Below, one piece after another: positions 15,941 to 23,344 of a DNA stretch of 28,689 bases (its first letter is position 1; each line of letters opens with the position of its first letter). The stretch is from Accumulibacter sp. (lineage in GTDB: Bacteria > Pseudomonadota > Gammaproteobacteria > Burkholderiales > Rhodocyclaceae), in contig JAISDL010000061.1 in NCBI GenBank assembly GCA_031264825.1, forward strand, positions 1 through 28,689. The letters run 5' to 3'. The notes under the pieces are model-generated. The model was not told the DNA's origin. It did not search any database and was given only the letters and a program-made list of their open reading frames with translations. The translations under genes and the position numbers were made by a program.

Positions 15941-16159
15941 ATCTTTTCCAGAGAAACCCCGGTTTGTTCCGGTAGCCGATTTAGACGGAATTGTATCGTA
16001 AAGTCCCGCGCGCGGCTTGACGGAACATCAGAAAAAATACGCGGACGAACGAAGGGGCGGCGGAAAGAAAAAGGGTTTTCATCCTCGAAGAAACGCAAAA
16101 TCGTCCGCGCGCGTCGAGAAATTGCACGGAAAGCACGCATAGTGGAGGATAATTGGCGC
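15941..16159. other. Intergenic region without a recognised gene
   Basis: The stretch is A/G-rich on the plus strand around 16030-16140. A TACAAT box on the minus strand (15990-15995) may serve the YcgR-like gene, but its -35 is poor. A GATAAT box on the plus strand at 16148-16153, with TTGCAC 20 bases before it, is a weak candidate for the small genes that follow. Confidence 0.35.
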
Positions 16160-16297
16160 ATGTCTGATTTCATTTCTGAATCGCTTATTGCCCCGGTCGG
16201 CGACGCACTGCCGCGTTTTGGGGGGGCGTTCGCGTCAGAGCGGTTCATAAACGGAATGGGGAGAGAAAATGCCTTACTTCAAAGACTCGCAAAATAA
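16160..16297 (+). CDS. Possible 45-residue protein
   Basis: The ATG is preceded by GGAGG at 16144-16148, an 11-base gap that is long but usable. The product, MSDFISESLIAPVGDALPRF and onward, has no recognised motif. It overlaps the start of the next small gene by 29 bases. It could be a coupling leader for that gene or chance. Confidence 0.3.
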   Translation: MSDFISESLIAPVGDALPRFGGAFASERFINGMGRENALLQRLAK

Positions 16298-16589
16298 ACT
16301 TTATTTTGTTCCAAACGGGTGCGTGGCTGTGAATGACCAGGAGGTGCGAAGCATCATGATGTCTGAAAGGTCTCAGAGCGCTCAGGCCAAATCGCTCAGG
16401 GTCGAAGAAAAAACAGAGGATGAGATCGAACGCGAGAGAATCCTTTTTCAAATGGCGGAAATCGAAAGGCAGATTACGCCGCGTCGTTTGAGGGAGGCGA
16501 TCCTCACCGACAGCGGGCGCGCGTGGCTGATGAACTGGGAAATGGAGCTGCAAGAGCTTCGGAACGAGCTGAAGGAACTGAAGACCTGA
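16269..16589 (+). CDS. Small coiled-coil orphan with a phage-tail-like N terminus
   Basis: Encodes 106 residues. GGGGAG lies 5 bases before the ATG. The first 30 residues (MPYFKDSQNKLYFVPNGCVA, then VNDQEVRSIM) recall the short P-x-G-C-V-x-I-x-D/N-E motif of phage tail-fibre assembly and tail proteins. The rest is strongly charged and helical, with a heptad-like Glu/Leu pattern near the end (MNWEMELQELRNELKELKT), suggesting a coiled coil. No other phage gene is nearby, so it may be a remnant or a domesticated piece. The TGA stop overlaps the first unit of the repeat that follows. Confidence 0.55.
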   Translation: MPYFKDSQNKLYFVPNGCVAVNDQEVRSIMMSERSQSAQAKSLRVEEKTEDEIERERILFQMAEIERQITPRRLREAILTDSGRAWLMNWEMELQELRNELKELKT

Positions 16590-16763
16590 TCAGGTATCAG
16601 GTATCAGGAATCAGGAGACAGAAGAAAACCGATCGGTGTTTCAATGCCCTTTCTCCGGCGGTGAAGCCGCCGCACACTGATCTGATTCCCGACATCTGAT
16701 TCCTGATACCTGAGGCCGAAGGCCGTTCTGTCGTCTGTCCTCTGTCTTCTGTCCTCAGTCTCC
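16588..16763. repeat. Repeat copy D, full composite element
   Basis: In order: four units of NATCAGG (16588-16615), GAAAACCGATCGGTG (about 16624-16638), a hairpin CGGCGG-TGAAG-CCGCCG (about 16657-16673), CTGATC and degenerate CTGATTC units, GGCCGAAGGCC, then TCTGTCY units (about 16727-16760). It fills the gap between the small coiled-coil gene and the cobalamin riboswitch. Its first unit contains the upstream stop codon, and its right end abuts the -10 box of the riboswitch promoter. Confidence 0.8.
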
Positions 16764-16772
16764 AACAAAATG

Positions 16773-16778
16773 TATAAT
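16773..16778 (+). promoter_or_regulatory. -10 box for the cobalamin operon
   Basis: A perfect TATAAT lies about 10 bases before the start of the aptamer. The -35 region (around 16750-16755, TGTCCT) falls inside repeat copy D and matches the consensus poorly. Confidence 0.5.
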
Positions 16779-16788
16779 TGCCCCGTTT

Positions 16789-16976
16789 TGGGTTCCTTGC
16801 GTCGCGTCCGCGGCGCAGGTGAAACGGGAAGCCGGTGGTCTGTAGAACAGCGATTCCGGCGCAGCCCCCCGCTGCTGTAAGCCAGACGACTTTGTCAAAA
16901 CACCACTGTGCGTGAAAACCGCATGGGAAGGTGACGGAGAAGGAAGAAGGCGAGCCAGAAGACCGGCCCGGAACAG
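16789..16976 (+). promoter_or_regulatory. Cobalamin riboswitch aptamer
   Basis: Conserved blocks appear in the proper order: GTGAAACGGGAAGCCGGTG, ATTCCGGCGCAGCCCCCGC, CTGTAA, CCACTGTG, GGGAAGGTGACG and the B12-box-like GCCAGAAGACCGGCC. GTTCC (16792-16796) can pair with GGAAC (16970-16974) to close the aptamer. It lies ahead of cbiM and should bind adenosylcobalamin or a related corrinoid and lower expression of the whole operon when the cofactor is plentiful. Confidence 0.95.
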
Positions 16977-16990
16977 GTTTGGTATTCCCC

Positions 16991-17083
16991 GGGGTGGGGA
17001 TGAAGCCGGCCGTCGGGCGTCCGCGCCCGGACTTCCCGCGTCGCTTTCAGCTTCTCCCCATTCCGATAGACGCGCAGGAGAAG
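16991..17083 (+). promoter_or_regulatory. Riboswitch expression platform with alternative helices at the cbiM ribosome site
   Basis: CTTCTCC (17051-17057) is exactly complementary to GGAGAAG (17077-17083), which contains the cbiM Shine-Dalgarno; this hairpin would block initiation. The same CTTCTCCCCATTCC (17051-17064) can instead pair with GGGGTGGGGATGAAG (16991-17005) in about 14 bp with one bulge and two G-U pairs, which would free the ribosome site. There is no T-run, so control is probably translational. The pairings were drawn by hand. Confidence 0.6.
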
Positions 17084-17086
17084 AGC

Positions 17087-17776
17087 ATGCACATCACGGA
17101 AGGCTGGCTTCCCGTCGAACACGCGATCGCTTGGTCGCTGGCCTCCGTGCCCTTCGTCGCCTACGGTATTCGCGTCGTCCGCAAAAAAATACAGAACAAA
17201 CCCGAATACCGCCTGCTGCTCGGCGTCGCCGCGGCCTTTACCTTCGTCCTTTCCGCGCTGAAACTCCCCTCGGTGACCGGGAGCTGCTCGCACCCGACGG
17301 GGACGGGACTCGGTGCGCTGCTCTTCGGCCCCGTCGCAATGGCGCCGGTCGGCGCGGTCGTCCTCCTTTTTCAGGCGCTTTTACTCGCGCACGGCGGGCT
17401 TACGACGCTCGGCGCGAATATTTTCTCGATGGCGATCGTCGGGCCTTTCGCGGCGGCGGCGGTTTTCAGGATCGCGCGGCGTCTCAGGGCGTCCGTCGCC
17501 GTCAGCGTTTTCCTCGCGGCGAGCCTCGCAGACTGGCTGACTTACGTGACGACGTCGGTCCAGCTTGCGTTGGCTTTCCCCGACCCCGATTTCGTGTCGT
17601 CGTTTCTCAAGTTCGCCGGAATTTTCGCCATTACGCAGATTCCGCTCGCGGTCAGCGAAGGCTTGCTGACGGTCATGATTTTCAACGCGCTCGCGCGTTT
17701 CAACCCGGTCGAGCTGCGCGAAATGAATCTCCTCGACGAAATCCGCAAGGCCGAGAACGGCGAGGTTCGCGCATGA
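17087..17776 (+). CDS. cbiM: Cobalt ECF transporter substrate-binding membrane protein
   Basis: Encodes 229 residues. CbiM is the core S-component of the cobalt ECF importer. The protein begins directly with MHITEGWLP, and the free N-terminal Met-His is the known metal-binding feature; there is no signal peptide. About six membrane segments follow, with SVTGSCSHPTGTGLGA as the conserved loop that helps bind the metal. AGGAG at 17077-17081 sets the start; longer frames upstream run through the riboswitch and are not real. Its stop overlaps the cbiN start (ATGA). Confidence 0.95.
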   Translation: MHITEGWLPVEHAIAWSLASVPFVAYGIRVVRKKIQNKPEYRLLLGVAAAFTFVLSALKLPSVTGSCSHPTGTGLGALLFGPVAMAPVGAVVLLFQALLLAHGGLTTLGANIFSMAIVGPFAAAAVFRIARRLRASVAVSVFLAASLADWLTYVTTSVQLALAFPDPDFVSSFLKFAGIFAITQIPLAVSEGLLTVMIFNALARFNPVELREMNLLDEIRKAENGEVRA

Positions 17777-18237
17777 GCGCGCGTGCCAATCTCTGGCTTT
17801 TGGCGGGTGTCGTCGCGCTCGCGCTGATCCCGTTCTGGGTCGCCCCCCAGCCCAAAACCGAGGAAGAAGCGGCGCAGATGTTTCTGGGCGCCGACGGCAA
17901 GGCGATGGATCTGATCGCCGAAATTTCGCCGGACTATCGTCCCTGGTTCAAACCACTGATCGAGCCTTCGAGCGGCGAAATCGCGTCGCTTCTGTTCTCC
18001 TTTCAGGCGGCTCTGGGTGCAGGCGTCATCGGTTACTACATCGGGTCGGCGAAAACGCGCGAAAAGATGCGCCGTGAATTCGAGGCGGCGGGCCGGACGG
18101 CGGAAACGCATCGAACGCCGAGCAGTGAGGCGCCCGAAACGGAATGTCTCGCCGCGCCAAAGCCCGAATCCGGCGCCCAGGCGGCGCTCATTGACCCGCG
18201 CGAGGCGGAAAGGGCCGATTCGGGCCGTGCTGATTGA
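17773..18237 (+). CDS. cbiN: Cobalt transporter accessory protein CbiN, with C-terminal extension
   Basis: Encodes 154 residues. CbiN is a small two-span membrane protein that helps load cobalt into CbiM. The first span is at residues 6-24 (LWLLAGVVALALIPFWVA), the periplasmic loop contains AEISPDYRPWFKPL, and the second span is near 70-90 (IASLLFSFQAALGAGVIGYYIG). Typical CbiN ends about here, near 95-110 residues. This one continues for about 50 polar residues rich in Glu, Ala and Arg. The extension overlaps the open frame leading into cbiQ. The start overlaps the cbiM stop by 4 bases. Confidence 0.88.
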   Translation: MSARANLWLLAGVVALALIPFWVAPQPKTEEEAAQMFLGADGKAMDLIAEISPDYRPWFKPLIEPSSGEIASLLFSFQAALGAGVIGYYIGSAKTREKMRREFEAAGRTAETHRTPSSEAPETECLAAPKPESGAQAALIDPREAERADSGRAD

Positions 18238-18961
18238 CCAGTGCGCTTATTCGAACCGCTGGCGCGCCGTGACGCCGGCGGCGAAGGGCATTTTCGCGCT
18301 CGCGGGATTCGTTTCGGCGTTCGCCGCCGGAACGCCCGCCGCCGCGCTTTGTATCGCGCTCCTGATGTCCGCGACGACGATCTTCGGCGCGGGGATTCCC
18401 CTGGCGCGTTTTGTGCGCGCGGCTTGCGTTCCCTTCGGGTTTTTCCTTCTGGGAAGCGTCTCGCTCGCGTGTTCGGTCGAGTATCACGGCGGCGATTTTT
18501 CGATCGTCTGGCTGCCCAACGGGCCGGCGCCCGTCGCGCGGGTCGTCGCGCGTTCGTGCGCGGCGCTCGCTTCCTTGCTCTTTTTTGCGCTGACGACGCC
18601 GATGATCGACCAGATCGCGCTCTTTCGCCGACTCAAGATACCCGAAACGCTGATCGAAATCATGGTGTTGTGCTATCGGATGCTCTTCGTCTTTTCCGCG
18701 ACTTTGCGCGACGTCCATACCGCGCAGGACGCGCGGCTCGGTTATGCGACGCCGAAGCTCGCGCTGCGTTCGATGGGGAGCATGGCGGCCGGTCTGACCG
18801 TTCAGATTTGGCGGCGCGCGCAGGCGCTGCACCTGGGCGCGATGTCGCGGAACGGCGAAGGGCCTTTCCGTTTTCTCGCGCCGGTTTTCATCAACAGTCG
18901 CCGCGACGTGGGCTTCGCGATCGCGGCAGGCGCGCTCGTCTTGTCGCTGAGCTGCCTGTGA
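18227..18961 (+). CDS. cbiQ: Cobalt ECF transporter T component
   Basis: Encodes 244 residues from a GTG. CbiQ couples the ATPase to CbiM in the membrane. The family begins near LIDQCAYSNRWR, which supports the GTG at 18227 (11-base overlap with cbiN); the frame is open further upstream but has no resemblance there. Several membrane segments occupy residues 20-125. The cytoplasmic coupling signature with the Ala-Arg-Gly-type motif is seen as QDARLGY and later HLGAMSRNG. No strong Shine-Dalgarno lies at the GTG, which fits coupling to cbiN translation. Confidence 0.9.
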   Translation: MLIDQCAYSNRWRAVTPAAKGIFALAGFVSAFAAGTPAAALCIALLMSATTIFGAGIPLARFVRAACVPFGFFLLGSVSLACSVEYHGGDFSIVWLPNGPAPVARVVARSCAALASLLFFALTTPMIDQIALFRRLKIPETLIEIMVLCYRMLFVFSATLRDVHTAQDARLGYATPKLALRSMGSMAAGLTVQIWRRAQALHLGAMSRNGEGPFRFLAPVFINSRRDVGFAIAAGALVLSLSCL

Positions 18962-18966
18962 CCCGC

Positions 18967-19836
18967 ATGGATACGAGCCGGATGCCGGAATCGACGATGC
19001 CGCCGCTGCTCGAATTCGAGGGCGTTTCCTTCGCTTACCCCGACGGCGAACCGGGACTTTCCGCGTGTTCGCTGACGATAAGCGAGGGGAGCCGCAACGC
19101 GCTGATCGGCGCGAACGGCGCCGGGAAGACGACGCTGTTTCTCCACGCGAACGGCCTGTTCCGTCCGCAGGCGGGGACGGTGCGCTACGCCGGCCGGCCG
19201 ATCGAATACAGCCGCGCGGGGCTTCGCCGGCTGCGCAGCGACGTCGGGATCGTTTTTCAGAATCCCGACCAGCAGCTTTTTTCGGCGAGCGTTTTCGAAG
19301 ACGTTTCCTTTGGGCCGCTCAATCTGGGTCTCGACCCGGAAAGTGCGCGCGAGCGCGTCGAGGCGGCGCTCGACGCGGTGCGAATGTCCGAATTTTCGGG
19401 CAGGCTCGCGCATAATCTGAGTTTCGGCCAGAGGAAGCGCATCTGCATCGCGGGCGTTCTCGCCATGCGGCCGCGCCTGCTGATCCTCGACGAGCCGATG
19501 GCGGGGCTCGACCACGCGATGCAAAAAGACCTGCTCTCGGTGCTCGACGACATGCACGCGCGCGGGATCACGCTTTTTTTGGCGACGCACGACATCGATT
19601 TCGCGTACCGCTGGGCCGACCGGATTCATCTGATGACCGCCGGACGCTGCGCGGCGGCGTTCGACGCGGAAGACCTGGCCGAGAACGCCGGCGCGCTCGA
19701 AAGCGCGGGATTGCCGCTTCCCGACGTCGTCGGTCTCTATCGGCGTCTTGTCACAGACGGTGTGGCCGCGCCGGGGCGCGTGCCGAGGTGCGTGGAAGAA
19801 GTTCTCGACTTATTGACGCAAAGGAGCATTCAATGA
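18967..19836 (+). CDS. cbiO: Cobalt ECF transporter ATP-binding protein
   Basis: Encodes 289 residues from ATG 18967; in-frame ATGs at 18982 and 18997 are possible starts. ABC ATPase motifs are all present: Walker A GANGAGKTT (48-56), Q-loop FQNPDQQLF, signature LSFGQRKR (a variant of LSGGQ that is common in CbiO), Walker B LLILDEP, D-loop GLD and the H-loop histidine in LATHD. It powers cobalt import with CbiMNQ. It lies 5 bases after cbiQ, and its stop overlaps the cbiF start. Confidence 0.94.
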   Translation: MDTSRMPESTMPPLLEFEGVSFAYPDGEPGLSACSLTISEGSRNALIGANGAGKTTLFLHANGLFRPQAGTVRYAGRPIEYSRAGLRRLRSDVGIVFQNPDQQLFSASVFEDVSFGPLNLGLDPESARERVEAALDAVRMSEFSGRLAHNLSFGQRKRICIAGVLAMRPRLLILDEPMAGLDHAMQKDLLSVLDDMHARGITLFLATHDIDFAYRWADRIHLMTAGRCAAAFDAEDLAENAGALESAGLPLPDVVGLYRRLVTDGVAAPGRVPRCVEEVLDLLTQRSIQ

Positions 19837-20651
19837 CGCATTCCGATCCGCGCGGCGACGCTTCGCCGCCCGGAAAAATATGGTTTGTCGGCGCGGGTCC
19901 CGGCGACCCCGACCTGATCACGGTCAAGGGGCGCGAACTCCTTCGTCGGGCGGGCGCGATTCTTTACGCCGGTTCGCTCGTCGACCGCGCGGCGACGCGC
20001 TACGCGCCGGCGGACTGTGAAATCCGCGATTCGAAAGACATGACGCTCGAAGAAATGGTCGGCTGGCTTTGCGAAAGGGCTTCCCGGCACGCGCTCGTCG
20101 TCCGCCTGCAAACGGGCGACCCCGCGCTTTACGGCGCGCTGATCGAAATGACGCGCCCGCTGACGGCCGCCGGAATCGACTGGGCCGTCGTTCCGGGCGT
20201 CTCGTCGGCGATGGCTTCGATGGCCGCCGCCGGCGAAACGATGACGCTGCCCGAAGTGACGCAGACGGTCATCCTGACGCGGACGGCGGGACGGACGCCG
20301 ATGCCCGAAGGCGAAGACCTCGAATCGCTCGCGGCGCACCACTGCACGCTCTGCGTCTATCTTTCGGCGACGCTGATCGACGAAGTTCAGCGGGCGCTGC
20401 GCACCGCGGGCTGGCGCGAAGACGCGCCGATCCTCGTCGTGCAAAAGGCAAGCTGGCCCGGTGAAGAAAAAATCGTGCGCGGAACGCTGTCCGACATCAA
20501 ACAAAAATGCAGGGACGAAAAAATCGGCAGTCAGGCGATGATCGTCGCGAGCCCGACGCTCGGCTCCGCCGAATGGGAAACGCTCGTGCGTTCCAAACTT
20601 TACGACCCGGCGTTTTCACATCGCTACCGCCGCGCTTCGGAGGCCGCATGA
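19833..20651 (+). CDS. cbiF: Cobalt-precorrin-4 C11-methyltransferase
   Basis: Encodes 272 residues. It methylates C11 of cobalt-precorrin-4 using SAM. AAAGGAG about 5 bases before the ATG sets the start and a longer frame is rejected. The tetrapyrrole methylase signatures are VGAGPGDPDLITVKGRELL (about residues 20-38), the VVRLQTGDPALYGA loop, and VVPGVSSAMA. SLVDRAATRYAP and the EVTQTVILTR segment favour CbiF/CobM over the other methylases. The start overlaps the cbiO stop and the stop overlaps the cbiX start. Confidence 0.94.
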   Translation: MTHSDPRGDASPPGKIWFVGAGPGDPDLITVKGRELLRRAGAILYAGSLVDRAATRYAPADCEIRDSKDMTLEEMVGWLCERASRHALVVRLQTGDPALYGALIEMTRPLTAAGIDWAVVPGVSSAMASMAAAGETMTLPEVTQTVILTRTAGRTPMPEGEDLESLAAHHCTLCVYLSATLIDEVQRALRTAGWREDAPILVVQKASWPGEEKIVRGTLSDIKQKCRDEKIGSQAMIVASPTLGSAEWETLVRSKLYDPAFSHRYRRASEAA

Positions 20652-21526
20652 CACGATCGAACTCCACGACGCTGCTCCTCGCCGGGCACGGGTCGCGCAA
20701 CCCGGCGGGCAATCGGGAAATCGAAAAATTCGCCGCGCTGTGGCGCGAGAGGCGAGCCGACCGGCGCATCGAACTCTGCTTCATAGAATACGCCGACGTG
20801 TTGCTCGACGAAGGTCTCGACCGCGCCGCGCGCGACGCTGCGCGTGTCGTTCTCATTCCCTTCATTCTCAACGCGGCGGGCCACGTCAAGATGGAGCTGC
20901 CGGCGGCTTTGAACGCCGCGCGGCTTCGTCATCCGCGGGTCGAGTTCCTCATGAGCCGCTACGTCGGGATGGGGTACGAAATCCACGCGATCCTGCAAGA
21001 CCGGTTGAGCCGTCTGATGCGTTTCCTCGACTTTCCGGACCCGCAGACGACGGGCGTCGTCCTGCTCGGGCGCGGTTCGTCCGACGCGAGCGCGAACGGC
21101 GAATTCGCGCGCGCGGCGCGCTGGGTTTTCGAGAGCAACGACCACGAACTCGTCGACCTCGCGTTTACCGGGATCACGTGGCCGAGGTTGGAAACCGTCG
21201 TGCAACGGCAAGTCCGGCTCGGGATGACGCAGATCTGCATCGTCCCCGTCTACCTCTTCACCGGTGTCTTGATCGAGCGCATCGGCGCGCAGGTCAAACG
21301 CCTCGAACGGCAGTACCCTCAGATATCTTTCGCGCTCGGGACGCATTTCGGCTTCGACGCCCGGATATTCGACCTCCTCGACGCGCGCGTCGCCGCGGTC
21401 GAGTCGCGCGAGACCCTCCCGTTCGAATGCGACGGCTGCAAGTACCGCGAGAACGCCGAAGAAGCCGAATCGCCCGACCCCGAACATACCGCGACAAACC
21501 ACTGTGGAGACGAGCACAGCGAATGA
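20648..21526 (+). CDS. cbiX: Sirohydrochlorin cobaltochelatase, long two-domain form
   Basis: Encodes 292 residues with two CbiX-like domains. It inserts Co(II) into sirohydrochlorin, the committing step of the early-cobalt route. The first domain has AGHGSRNP with His14 and the metal/porphyrin-facing His79 in AAGHVKMELP. The second has the degenerate LLGRGSSD that is usual in long CbiX. The C-terminal 35 residues contain C261-DG-C264 and C286 with several His, comparable to the cysteine tail of long CbiX proteins that can carry an Fe-S centre; this is inferred. The start overlaps cbiF and the stop overlaps cbiC, both as ATGA. Confidence 0.92.
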   Translation: MTRSNSTTLLLAGHGSRNPAGNREIEKFAALWRERRADRRIELCFIEYADVLLDEGLDRAARDAARVVLIPFILNAAGHVKMELPAALNAARLRHPRVEFLMSRYVGMGYEIHAILQDRLSRLMRFLDFPDPQTTGVVLLGRGSSDASANGEFARAARWVFESNDHELVDLAFTGITWPRLETVVQRQVRLGMTQICIVPVYLFTGVLIERIGAQVKRLERQYPQISFALGTHFGFDARIFDLLDARVAAVESRETLPFECDGCKYRENAEEAESPDPEHTATNHCGDEHSE

Positions 21527-22194
21527 CGAAAATCACCGAACAAGCGACCGCCGCCGGACGCGCGATCGAAACCGACTCCTTCGACCTCATCGACGCCGAG
21601 GCCGGCGCGCGCGCGGGCTACACCGACGAAGAATGGCCTCTCGTGCGCCGCATGATCCACGCGAGCGGCGACTTCGACTTCAACGGGCTGACCGCGTTTC
21701 ACCCGGACGCGGTCGCCGCGGGGGTCGCCGCCGTCCTTGAAGGCGGAACGAAGGTCGTCGCCGACGTCGAGATGATCCGCGCCGGTCTATCGGCGCCGCG
21801 CCTCGAACACTTCGGGATGACGGTACGCCGGTTCATCGCCGACGCCGATGTCGTCGATCGCGCGAAGGCGGAAGGCAGCACGCGCGCGGTGCAGGCGATG
21901 CGCAAGGCGCATCGTGAGGGATGCCTCGACGGCGCGATCGTCGGGATCGGGAACGCGCCGACGGCGCTTTTGGAAGTCATCCGCCTCGTCCGCGAGGAAG
22001 GCGCGAAGCCGGCGCTCATCGTCGGGATGCCCGTCGGTTTCGTCGCGGCCGCCGAATCGAAGGACGCGCTGATGACGCTCGGCGAAGTCCCGTGGATTTC
22101 CGTTCGCGGGCGAAAGGGCGGCTCGACGCTCGTCGTCGCGGCGATTCACGCGCTGCTCGCGCTCGCCGAAGCCGAACGCTGCGCGAATGGCTGA
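21523..22194 (+). CDS. cbiC: Cobalt-precorrin-8 methylmutase
   Basis: Encodes 223 residues. It moves the methyl group from C11 to C12 to give cobyrinate. The catalytic His46 lies in RRMIHASGDFDF, followed by the binding segments VVADVEMIRAG and AIVGIGNAPTALLEV, and the ending ISVRGRKGGSTLVVAA is standard. The start overlaps the cbiX stop by 4 bases and the gene overlaps cbiD by 8 bases. Confidence 0.95.
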   Translation: MTKITEQATAAGRAIETDSFDLIDAEAGARAGYTDEEWPLVRRMIHASGDFDFNGLTAFHPDAVAAGVAAVLEGGTKVVADVEMIRAGLSAPRLEHFGMTVRRFIADADVVDRAKAEGSTRAVQAMRKAHREGCLDGAIVGIGNAPTALLEVIRLVREEGAKPALIVGMPVGFVAAAESKDALMTLGEVPWISVRGRKGGSTLVVAAIHALLALAEAERCANG

Positions 22195-23344
22195 AGAGAC
22201 TTCCTCCGTCCGGCCTCGCCGGGGCGACGCGCAGAGGCATCGCGGCACGCGCAGCGGCTTTACGACCGGCGCGTGCGCGGCGGCGGCGGCGCGCGCGGCG
22301 GCGATCGGCCTCCTCGACGGCGGCGTACCGAAAAGCGTGGTCTGCCGTCTGCCCAACGGGAGCGACGTGCGCTTTGCCGTCACCGACGGCCGTGTCGAAG
22401 GGTCGGGCGCGATGCGCGCTTCGCACGCCGTCGTCGTGAAAGACGCCGGCGACGACCCCGACGCGACGAACGGCGCGCGCGTGACCGTCGACGTCCGCCT
22501 GATTCCTGAGGCCGCGGGCGACATCGTCCTTCGCGGCGGCGCGGGCGTCGGGGAAGTGACGCTCGAAGGCTTGGGGCTTTCGGTCGGCGAGGCGGCGATC
22601 AACCCGGTTCCGCGTCGGAACATCCGCGAGAACGTGCGCGCCGTCGGTGCTTCATTGCTCGAACGCGACGGGATCGACGTCGCCGTTTCGGTCCCGGACG
22701 GCGAAGAGATGGCAAAGCGAACGCTCAACCCCCGGCTCGGCATCGTCGGTGGAATCTCGATCCTCGGAACGACCGGAATCGTGCGGCCGTATTCGACGGC
22801 GGCGTTTCGCGCAAGCGTCGTGCAGGCCGTTTCGGTCGCCGCGCGGAGGGCGTCGTCGAGCGTCGTCTTTACGACCGGCGGGCGCAGCGAAGGCTTCGCG
22901 ATGCGCGAACTGCCGGGTCTCGACGCGGCGTGCTTCGTCCAGATGGGCGACTTTGTCAAGGCCGCGTTTGGCGCGGCGATCAAGAAGGGGCTGCGCCGCA
23001 TTTACGTCGGCGCGATGGCGGGCAAACTGACCAAGATGGCGCAGGGGTTGGCGGTGACGCACGCGTGGCGCGCCGAAATCGACCGGGAACTGCTCGCCGC
23101 GTGCGCGCAAGAAGTCGGCGCGCTGCCCGACCTCGTCGCCGCGATTCGAGCGGCGGAGACGGCGCGCTTTGCCGCCGAGCGCCTTTCCGCGCTCGGCCTG
23201 ACGGTCGAATTTCACTGCGCGCTTGCGAAAAGAGCGCTTCGCAGCCTCAAGGCGAGCTACCCCGGCGATTATCATTTGACGGTCATGGCCTGCGACTTCG
23301 ACGGAAAACGCATCGTCCGCGTCGAAGAGGAGGACGCGCTGTGA
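22187..23344 (+). CDS. cbiD: Cobalt-precorrin-5B C1-methyltransferase
   Basis: Encodes 385 residues. CbiD methylates C1 in the anaerobic route after CbiG has removed the acetaldehyde fragment. The N-terminal signature RSGFTTGACAAAAARAA (about residues 22-38) is diagnostic, and the central segments INPVPRRNIRENV, LNPRLGIVGGISILGTTGIV and PGLDAACFVQMGDFV fit. Its presence with cbiG marks the anaerobic pathway. It overlaps both neighbours. Confidence 0.95.
   Translation: MAEETSSVRPRRGDAQRHRGTRSGFTTGACAAAAARAAAIGLLDGGVPKSVVCRLPNGSDVRFAVTDGRVEGSGAMRASHAVVVKDAGDDPDATNGARVTVDVRLIPEAAGDIVLRGGAGVGEVTLEGLGLSVGEAAINPVPRRNIRENVRAVGASLLERDGIDVAVSVPDGEEMAKRTLNPRLGIVGGISILGTTGIVRPYSTAAFRASVVQAVSVAARRASSSVVFTTGGRSEGFAMRELPGLDAACFVQMGDFVKAAFGAAIKKGLRRIYVGAMAGKLTKMAQGLAVTHAWRAEIDRELLAACAQEVGALPDLVAAIRAAETARFAAERLSALGLTVEFHCALAKRALRSLKASYPGDYHLTVMACDFDGKRIVRVEEEDAL

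Noticed and set aside
16588..16763. CRISPR-like array
   Set aside because: Units are 7 bp and contiguous with no unique spacers, and no cas genes are present.
16912..17086. Upstream extension of cbiM or cbiN frames into the leader
   Set aside because: This region is the riboswitch and its expression platform; CbiM function needs the N-terminal Met-His at 17087.
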